Source: an uncultured Prevotella sp.
GTDB lineage: Bacteria > Bacteroidota > Bacteroidia > Bacteroidales > Bacteroidaceae
Length of the DNA: 5,492 bases
NCBI GenBank assembly: GCA_938023885.1
Contig: CALJCU010000101.1
Coordinates: 1-5,492, forward strand
Direction of reading: 5' to 3'
The first letter of the stretch is position 1. Every line of letters begins with the position of its first letter. Positions 1 through 3,485 of this stretch are shown here, one piece after another. The notes beneath the pieces were generated by a model. That model did no database searches. It was not told the DNA's origin and was given only the letters and a program-made list of their open reading frames with translations. The position numbers and the translations under genes are program-made.

Positions 1-104
1 GTTGGACAACTGTAGTAATAGACTGACCAGTCGCCCTGATGTAATCAAGCAGGAGGTACAAACAAGCATCTCTACCCGTCTGACGGGGTTCGGACGGCAG
101 CTGT
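1..104. other. Edge segment with no supported gene
   Basis: This is the stretch downstream of the outer-membrane protein gene. The plus-strand frame starting at base 2 stays open to a TAA at 119-121 (about 39 residues, no ATG) and would overlap the convergent gene's stop. Two minus-strand frames are also open to the window edge. Open runs this short are expected by chance, so no gene is called. Short inverted repeats are visible: GACTG-AC-CAGTC at 21-32 and CCCGTC-T-GACGGG at 75-87. The second could help end transcription of the leftward gene, but no T-tract follows it. Confidence 0.4.
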
Positions 105-890
105 TTAGAAAGCGATGTTAAGCCCAGCCTCCACCGCAGTGTAAGTTTTCCTGATAGGGACGATAGGATCTGTGTCATAGATGAGGCGGTAGGCACCATT
201 GATGCCAATTTTCGGTGTTATGTTATATTTCAGGTCTACAGCGCCTCCGAAGCGTGCCGCCTTGAAGTAGCTGTCAGGTTTAGCCTGATGGATGGCTGTG
301 GTTGTCAGCTCCCAATGGTCACCCAAATGATGCTTACAACTGACAGACAGATGAGTCTTTATACTACGGCTGTAAGCGTGAAGCTGAGCCGGGGCGGGAG
401 AGGGGTCTTCCCACTTCTCAAACTCGTAAAATAGTCCGACGGCGGCAAACATGAGAAACTTCTCTTTGTTTACCAGCCTGTGGCGTGACTGTAATCCCAT
501 GGAAATCTTGTACTCCATGCCACGGCTCTCGGCCCACTGTGACTCTGCATAAGGATAAATCTCAAAGGCATGACTTAGTAAATAGCGGTATTCAGCGTGT
601 ACGTAGCCGCCGCTTACCGTAACCTTCTTGCCATAGGTAGAGAACTCCAGTTTGTTGATCAAGTTAACGACACGCCTGTGCTTGATCAGCAGGTTGAGAT
701 TGGCTGTATTCTTGAGTGTGAGCACGTTTTCCTTTTCTGTCTTGAAGTCTAATACCGGTTGCAGTGATCCCTGTATGGTTTTCGTACTGTCTATATTCAT
801 CGTCATATTCTCCGAAAAGAGCATCTGTGAATAGGTGGGAAGATGAAATAAAAATGCCGATAATAGGACGAAAAGTAATTTCTTTTTCAT
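105..890 (-). CDS. Predicted outer-membrane beta-barrel protein, DUF481/YdiY-like
   Basis: The protein has 261 residues. Residues 1-22 form a signal peptide (MKKK, hydrophobic core, likely cleavage after the Ser-Gln at 21-22), so it is exported. The mature part is a run of alternating polar and hydrophobic, aromatic-rich strands (for example around 45-70, 78-105, 125-140, 145-160, 176-200, 212-235 and 248-261) and ends in phenylalanine, the usual terminal residue of outer-membrane barrels. The pattern, with a YGKKVTVSGGYVHAEYRY stretch and evenly spaced strands, resembles DUF481 (YdiY-type) proteins. That assignment is by eye, and no substrate can be inferred. An Asp/Pro/Ala-rich segment at 161-169 (EDPSPAPAQ) probably forms a loop. 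The ATG at 888-890 is directly followed by the basic start of the signal peptide. The coiled-coil gene lies 134 bp upstream on the same strand, with hairpins between, so co-transcription is doubtful. It could instead be another small porin-like barrel. Confidence 0.8.
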   Translation of the reverse strand: MKKKLLFVLLSAFLFHLPTYSQMLFSENMTMNIDSTKTIQGSLQPVLDFKTEKENVLTLKNTANLNLLIKHRRVVNLINKLEFSTYGKKVTVSGGYVHAEYRYLLSHAFEIYPYAESQWAESRGMEYKISMGLQSRHRLVNKEKFLMFAAVGLFYEFEKWEDPSPAPAQLHAYSRSIKTHLSVSCKHHLGDHWELTTTAIHQAKPDSYFKAARFGGAVDLKYNITPKIGINGAYRLIYDTDPIVPIRKTYTAVEAGLNIAF

Positions 891-908
891 GGGTTTTCGT
901 CTTCTTGG

Positions 909-939
909 AAAATATACTCTTAACCTTTACGGACAGGCA
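909..939 (-). promoter_or_regulatory. Weak candidate promoter for the outer-membrane protein gene
   Basis: On the minus strand, TATATTTT (916 down to 909) matches the Bacteroidota -7 consensus TAnnTTTG at all defined positions but the last. The position 19 nt further upstream reads TGCC, which does not match a -33 TTTG and lies inside the 13-bp inverted repeat. If real, it would give a 5' leader of only about 12-15 nt. No better candidate is visible in the gap. Confidence 0.25.
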
Positions 940-958
940 CTCTCACCTGTCCGTAAAG
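925..958. repeat. Perfect 13-bp inverted repeat (hairpin) with 8-nt loop
   Basis: CTTTACGGACAGG (925-937) pairs exactly with CCTGTCCGTAAAG (946-958) around the loop CACTCTCA. It lies 34 bp upstream of the outer-membrane protein start and 67 bp downstream of the coiled-coil gene stop. On the minus strand it is followed by GTTAAGAGTATATTTTCC, with no clean U-tract, so it is not a textbook terminator. It may be a second (backup) terminator, an RNA structure in a read-through transcript, or a binding site upstream of the next gene. The repeat is certain; its role is open. Confidence 0.85.
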
Positions 959-960
959 AC

Positions 961-999
961 ATAATAATAAGGAGAACCGGCAAACTTGTCTGTTCTCCT
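961..999 (-). terminator. Probable intrinsic terminator of the coiled-coil gene
   Basis: Read on the minus strand, AGGAGAAC and GTTCTCCT (999-992 and 977-970) form an 8-bp stem around a 14-nt loop. The stem is followed by TATTATTAT, a T-rich but not uniform tail. It begins 26 nt after the stop codon of the small coiled-coil gene, the expected place for a terminator. The long loop and the interrupted tail lower confidence. Confidence 0.45.
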
Positions 1000-1024
1000 A
1001 CCTGAACATGATTATCACACGCTG

Positions 1025-1441
1025 TTATTTGTCAATGATTTGAACTCCTTTGTTCAATTTATCAATCTGGGTCTGGAGCTTGACCATCTTCTTTTCCATC
1101 TTACTCATTTTCTTCTGGCTCTTGGCAAGTTTCTTATTGACGGATTTTGTCTCCTCAAGTTTCTTCACCGTATCCTTTGCCTGCCTTACAGTGGTTGAAG
1201 GATCGGATGTTGTGAAATCTGTCGTGGCAGAATTTGCATCGGCGTTGACACTGGCAGCCTTGTCGCTGAGGGCATTGTAGGTAGCTTTCTCTTTCTCGTA
1301 GTCAAGCTGAAGCTTATTCAACTTTGCTGTTAAATCGAGCACCTTCTGCTGCTCCTTCAGATTGTTGACCGTGGCAGCGTTCTGGGAAAAGCCAGTGATA
1401 ACTGACATTGCCATTATTCCCATCAATAATAATCTTTTCAT
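1025..1441 (-). CDS. Small secreted coiled-coil protein of unknown function
   Basis: The protein has 138 residues. Residues 1-20 form a signal peptide (MKRLLL, hydrophobic core, FSQ before the likely cleavage), with no lipobox cysteine, so a soluble periplasmic or exported product is expected. The mature protein is nearly all predicted helix. A first Lys/Glu/Leu-rich coiled-coil segment spans about 25-66. A linker rich in Ser, Thr, Asp and Ala spans about 67-84. A second, strongly basic coiled coil spans about 85-133 (many KK pairs, leucine or methionine at heptad-like spacing). The layout suggests a helical hairpin. There is no cysteine and no catalytic motif. I do not recognise a named family; short coiled-coil secreted proteins of this kind are common in Bacteroidales. 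The ATG at 1439-1441 is supported by the signal peptide and by a strong promoter about 28 bp upstream. It appears to be a single-gene transcript ending at the hairpin at 970-999. Confidence 0.85.
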   Translation of the reverse strand: MKRLLLMGIMAMSVITGFSQNAATVNNLKEQQKVLDLTAKLNKLQLDYEKEKATYNALSDKAASVNADANSATTDFTTSDPSTTVRQAKDTVKKLEETKSVNKKLAKSQKKMSKMEKKMVKLQTQIDKLNKGVQIIDK

Positions 1442-1468
1442 ATTTTAAACCTATTTAGAATTGCCCTG

Positions 1469-1499
1469 CAAATATACATATTTATTTTGAATAAACAAA
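1469..1499 (-). promoter_or_regulatory. Bacteroidota-type promoter of the coiled-coil gene
   Basis: On the minus strand, TTTG (1499-1496) is followed by exactly 19 nt and then TATATTTG (1476-1469), a full match to the -33 TTTG / -7 TAnnTTTG consensus of the primary sigma factor in Bacteroidota. Transcription would start near 1463, giving a leader of about 20-25 nt. The leader is A/T-rich before the ATG, without a Shine-Dalgarno sequence, as is normal in this phylum. Confidence 0.75.
1481..1495. promoter_or_regulatory. Palindrome inside the promoter spacer, possible operator
   Basis: TTTATT-TTG-AATAAA (1481-1495) is a perfect 6+3+6 inverted repeat lying wholly within the 19-nt spacer of the coiled-coil gene promoter. 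A dimeric regulator bound here would block RNA polymerase. The sequence is all A/T in the arms, so a chance palindrome or simple AT-richness is a real alternative. Confidence 0.3.
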
Positions 1500-1734
1500 C
1501 ATTTATCCTTGTTTTTTAAACTATCTCACTAAAATAATCAGGGGAAATAGTCAGGGAGGTCAAAGTAACTCAGCCGTCAGGCCCCGCCTTCCCTCACGTC
1601 CGGCCGGCTTTGGGTGGACTTAAATAGAGCCGGCTGTATTTCTGAACCTGCAAAAAAATATATTTTTATTGCTCTGAAGACAGAGCTACCCTAATGTGGT
1701 AGTACGGAGAAGGATGACTTTTTTAGCTTGTTTC
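1500..1734. other. Divergent intergenic region with GC-rich structured island, no gene seen
   Basis: This is the core of the 372-bp gap between the divergent genes. The flanks are A/T-rich, but about 1571-1636 is strikingly GC-rich. A stem can form between 1601-1612 and 1625-1636, with GCCGGC at 1603-1608 pairing with GCCGGC at 1629-1634 and extension through G-T pairs. CAGCCG at 1571-1576 could compete for CGGCTG at 1631-1636. AAAAATATATTTTT at 1654-1667 is a 14-bp palindrome. GCTCTG-AAGA-CAGAGC (1671-1686) and TACC/GGTA (1687-1690 with 1698-1701) form two adjacent small hairpins, and six T's follow at 1719-1724. The only coding-like trace is a run of about 20 codons across the GC-rich part that lacks a plausible start. 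It could hold a small RNA, a decayed repeat, or simply unstructured DNA. Confidence 0.5.
1671..1701. repeat. Two adjacent small hairpins
   Basis: GCTCTG and CAGAGC form a perfect 6-bp stem around the tetraloop AAGA (1671-1686). TACC (1687-1690) pairs with GGTA (1698-1701) around CTAATGT immediately afterwards. On the minus strand the 6-bp hairpin is followed by an A-rich stretch and then seven T's (the complement of 1652-1658), too far away for a standard terminator. No known RNA family is recognised. Confidence 0.45.
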
Positions 1735-1766
1735 CTTGTATATATTAGTCGGAAACATTAATTTTG
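1735..1766 (+). promoter_or_regulatory. Bacteroidota-type promoter of the YetF-like gene
   Basis: CTTG (1735-1738) lies 20 nt upstream of TAATTTTG (1759-1766), an exact match to the -7 consensus TAnnTTTG with correct spacing from a -33 TTG. Transcription should begin near 1772, giving a leader of about 40 nt to the ATG at 1814. The leader ends in an A-rich run (AAAATTAAAAAAG) and has no Shine-Dalgarno sequence. Confidence 0.7.
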
Positions 1767-1771
1767 CACCA

Positions 1772-1795
1772 ATTTGTCTTATATAATAGACAGAT
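1772..1795. promoter_or_regulatory. Inverted repeat at the predicted start of the YetF-like transcript
   Basis: ATTTGTCT (1772-1779) and AGACAGAT (1788-1795) can pair over 8 positions (7 Watson-Crick and one G-T) around the loop TATATAAT. It begins where transcription is predicted to start, so it could be an operator just downstream of the promoter or a 5' hairpin that stabilises the mRNA. The repeat is visible; regulation is inference. Confidence 0.4.
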
Positions 1796-1813
1796 AAATT
1801 AAAATTAAAAAAG

Positions 1814-2524
1814 ATGATTGAATTGTTGCAGCCCTATTGGGCTATTGCCGTAAAGCTTATTACGGGAATGATTGGAATTCTGGCTTTCCTGCGCATAACA
1901 GGCAAAGCACAGATGGGACAACTGACACCGCTCGACACAGTGAGCGCTTTCGTAATCGGCGCACTGGTTGGTGGTGTTCTGTATAATCCGGATATGACAA
2001 TATGGCATCTTATCTTTGCCCTGGCAATCTGGACGGCATTCAACATGCTTGTCCGCTTTGCCATGCGTTCGTCGATGTTGCGCCACCTTATTAAAGGAGA
2101 GAGTGTGTTCCTCGTGAAGGATGGTATCATCAACTTCAAGAATTTCAAACGAAACAGTCTTGAAATGGAACAGTTCCGATTGATGTTAAGGCAGAAAGGA
2201 ATCTTCTCCATGTTCGATGTCGAGGATGTACTGTTTGAGGCAAATGGTGCCGTTACGGTACTTTCGCCAGGTCAGACTACATATTCCTTCCTGCTCGTCA
2301 ATAATGGAGAAATCGTAGAGAGCAGCCTCGCCCAGTGCGAACGGTCGCAGTCATGGGTGATACGTGCCATCAAGCGGAACGGGTTCAAGGGGGCTTCGGA
2401 ACTGTTCTGCATGGAATGGACACCCCGAAAAGGTTTTTACTTTGTTACGTTTGAGGGACGTGTAAAGCGTGGGAAAGAAGAAATAGATGCAGATGAAATC
2501 GATCCTGACAACGCACAGGTATAG
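1814..2524 (+). CDS. DUF421/YetF-family inner-membrane protein
   Basis: The protein has 236 residues, a normal length for the family. Three hydrophobic segments lie at about 8-28, 43-57 and 61-82. Between the first two is the family signature LRITGKAQMGQLTPLD (26-41), the counterpart of the R-x-x-GK-x-x-x-x-LTPxD motif of DUF421. The C-terminal part (about 93-217) is cytosolic and appears to be two copies of one small fold: a beta start with an (N/D)G-I turn (103-105 and 164-166), a helix, then R/K-x-x-G-(I/F) (126-130 and 187-191) leading into a strand. The tail 218-236 is highly charged. DUF421 proteins have no firmly established biochemical role; some Bacillus members influence spore properties, which does not transfer here. 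The ATG at 1814 is favoured by its position about 40 nt after an excellent promoter and by the intact first membrane segment. The gene is monocistronic and converges on the ABC operon. Confidence 0.9.
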   Translation: MIELLQPYWAIAVKLITGMIGILAFLRITGKAQMGQLTPLDTVSAFVIGALVGGVLYNPDMTIWHLIFALAIWTAFNMLVRFAMRSSMLRHLIKGESVFLVKDGIINFKNFKRNSLEMEQFRLMLRQKGIFSMFDVEDVLFEANGAVTVLSPGQTTYSFLLVNNGEIVESSLAQCERSQSWVIRAIKRNGFKGASELFCMEWTPRKGFYFVTFEGRVKRGKEEIDADEIDPDNAQV

Positions 2525-2578
2525 TCCCTCCATGACCATCATACTGAAAGGTAAGTCTGGACTGATTATTACAATACA

Positions 2579-2679
2579 AGACCTCTGTAAAACTCTTCTG
2601 TGAGATTTTTTTAAGGAATGCAACTTATTGATGGTCAATTTCATACTGTTTCGAAGTAAATAGAGTTTTGCAGAGGTCT
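2579..2679. mobile_element. Possible 101-bp MITE or IS remnant with 18-bp inverted ends
   Basis: AGACCTCTGTAAAACTCT (2579-2596) is the reverse complement of AGAGTTTTGCAGAGGTCT (2662-2679) except for one T/G position. This leaves 65 bp between the arms with no room for a transposase. The size, inverted ends and place between two convergent gene ends fit a non-autonomous mobile element. The GAGACCTCTGCAAAA-like right end resembles transposon ends I recall from Bacteroidota, but that is memory, not a match. Against it, no clean target duplication is visible next to the ends (TACA occurs on both sides but offset by 3 bp on the right). Alternatively it is a long-range stem at the 3' end of the YetF-like mRNA. 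Seven T's at 2606-2612 lie within it and could contribute to stopping that transcript. Confidence 0.4.
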
Positions 2680-2713
2680 CGGTACAGGAAAATCCTTTCA
2701 GCTCTGTTCAGTT

Positions 2714-2765
2714 CACCACCTGGCCCTGCCCAGCAAAAGTGGTGGGAGACCGGTGAGCGGCTCCC
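2714..2765 (-). terminator. Hairpin cluster after the ABC operon, possible terminator
   Basis: Two stable hairpins lie just past the ATPase stop codon. The nearer one pairs GGGAG (2744-2748) with CTCCC (2761-2765) and CCG (2750-2752) with CGG (2758-2760) around a 5-nt loop, starting 16 nt after the stop. The farther one pairs CACCAC (2714-2719) with GTGGTG (2739-2744), with an inner CTGG/CCAG stem (2720-2723 with 2730-2733) and a CAAAA bulge. The hairpins share base 2744. Neither is followed by a strong T-tract on the minus strand (only TTTT nearby), so termination could be factor-assisted or only 3'-end protection. Confidence 0.35.
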
Positions 2766-2781
2766 GTTGTCCAGGTACGCA

Positions 2782-3456
2782 TCAATCCTGCTGACTCTCC
2801 ACGACTTTTCCGTCAAAGAGGCGGATGATGCGATGGGTCTGCTCAGCGTCGTGCTCATTGTGGGTTACCATAATAATAGTGGTGCCTTCCTGGTTGAGCT
2901 CTGTGAGCAGCCGCATCACCTCGGCACCGTTTTTCGAGTCGAGGTTACCGGTAGGCTCATCGGCAAGGATGAGCTTCGGACCGAAGACCACGGCGCGGGC
3001 GATGGCGACGCGCTGCTGTTGTCCGCCGGATAGCTGATGGGGGAAGTGCTTGGCACGATGCGAGATATTCATGCGCCTCATCACTTTCTCCACTTTCTTC
3101 CTGCGTTCGCTCCTGGGAATGCCGAGGTAGGTCAGTGGCAGGGCAATATTCTCCTCTACATTGAGCTCGTCGATGAGATTGAAGCTCTGGAACACGAAGC
3201 CTATCCGCCCTTTGCGCAGGGCCGTGCGGTCGTTCTCCTTCAGCGATGCCACCTCTTTGTCACCAAGCCAGTACTGGCCGCCGGTGGCGTTGTCGAGCAG
3301 ACCGAGAATGTTGAGCAGCGTCGACTTGCCACAGCCCGACGGTCCCATGATGGCGACGAACTCACCGTCGTTGACCTCAAAACTCACTTTGTCCAATGCG
3401 ATCGTCTCCACCTCGTCGGTGCGGAACGTTTTTGATAAATCCTTTACTTTAAGCAT
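2782..3456 (-). CDS. ABC transporter ATP-binding subunit, MacB/LolD-type
   Basis: The protein has 224 residues, the usual length for a stand-alone ATPase of this type. All nucleotide-binding elements are intact: Walker A GPSGCGKST (38-46), Q-loop glutamine 90 in FVFQSFNL, signature LSGGQ (142-146) followed by QQRVAIARA, Walker B LILADEP (162-168) with catalytic Glu167, D-loop NLDS (171-174), and H-loop His199 in MVTHN. DEPTGNLDS and the FQSFNLIDELNVEEN stretch are typical of the MacB/LolD/FtsE branch, whose ATPases drive conformational changes in periplasm-facing permeases rather than classical membrane translocation. The partner is evidently the permease encoded 29 bp upstream on the same strand. 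Substrate cannot be deduced; family members handle antimicrobial peptides, macrolides, lipoproteins or division signals. The ATG at 3454-3456 gives the normal MLKVKDLSKTF start. The leader is A-rich (AAAAAAGTAAGAAT) and lacks a Shine-Dalgarno sequence. This is the last gene of the operon. Confidence 0.95.
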   Translation of the reverse strand: MLKVKDLSKTFRTDEVETIALDKVSFEVNDGEFVAIMGPSGCGKSTLLNILGLLDNATGGQYWLGDKEVASLKENDRTALRKGRIGFVFQSFNLIDELNVEENIALPLTYLGIPRSERRKKVEKVMRRMNISHRAKHFPHQLSGGQQQRVAIARAVVFGPKLILADEPTGNLDSKNGAEVMRLLTELNQEGTTIIMVTHNEHDAEQTHRIIRLFDGKVVESQQD

Positions 3457-3485
3457 ATTCTTACTTTTTTATATCGTTCTTTTGT

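Noticed and set aside
75..97. Intrinsic terminator after the outer-membrane protein gene
   Set aside because: The CCGTC/GACGG repeats allow short alternative stems, but the best has a one-base centre and no T-tract follows on the minus strand.
1050..1280. Plus-strand hydrophobic frames opposite the coiled-coil gene
   Set aside because: Lys/Glu-rich coding read in reverse yields Phe/Leu-rich nonsense; there is no start context or promoter.
1671..1724. tRNA or riboswitch in the tandem hairpins
   Set aside because: The arms do not fit a cloverleaf, and no conserved riboswitch core is visible; a T-run follows but too far from a stem.
1834..2211. Minus-strand open frames (125 and 93 codons) opposite the YetF-like gene
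   Set aside because: They are shadows of a gene with a clear family signature, without their own promoter or domain.
2351..2644. Minus-strand open frame of 97 codons, possible transposase remnant in the inverted-repeat segment
   Set aside because: Most of it is antisense to the YetF-like gene, and the part within the repeat has no transposase motif.
2625..2858. Minus-strand open frame of 77 codons overlapping the end of the ATPase gene
   Set aside because: It overlaps the ATPase C terminus in another frame, runs through the hairpin cluster and the inverted repeat, and has no recognisable domain.
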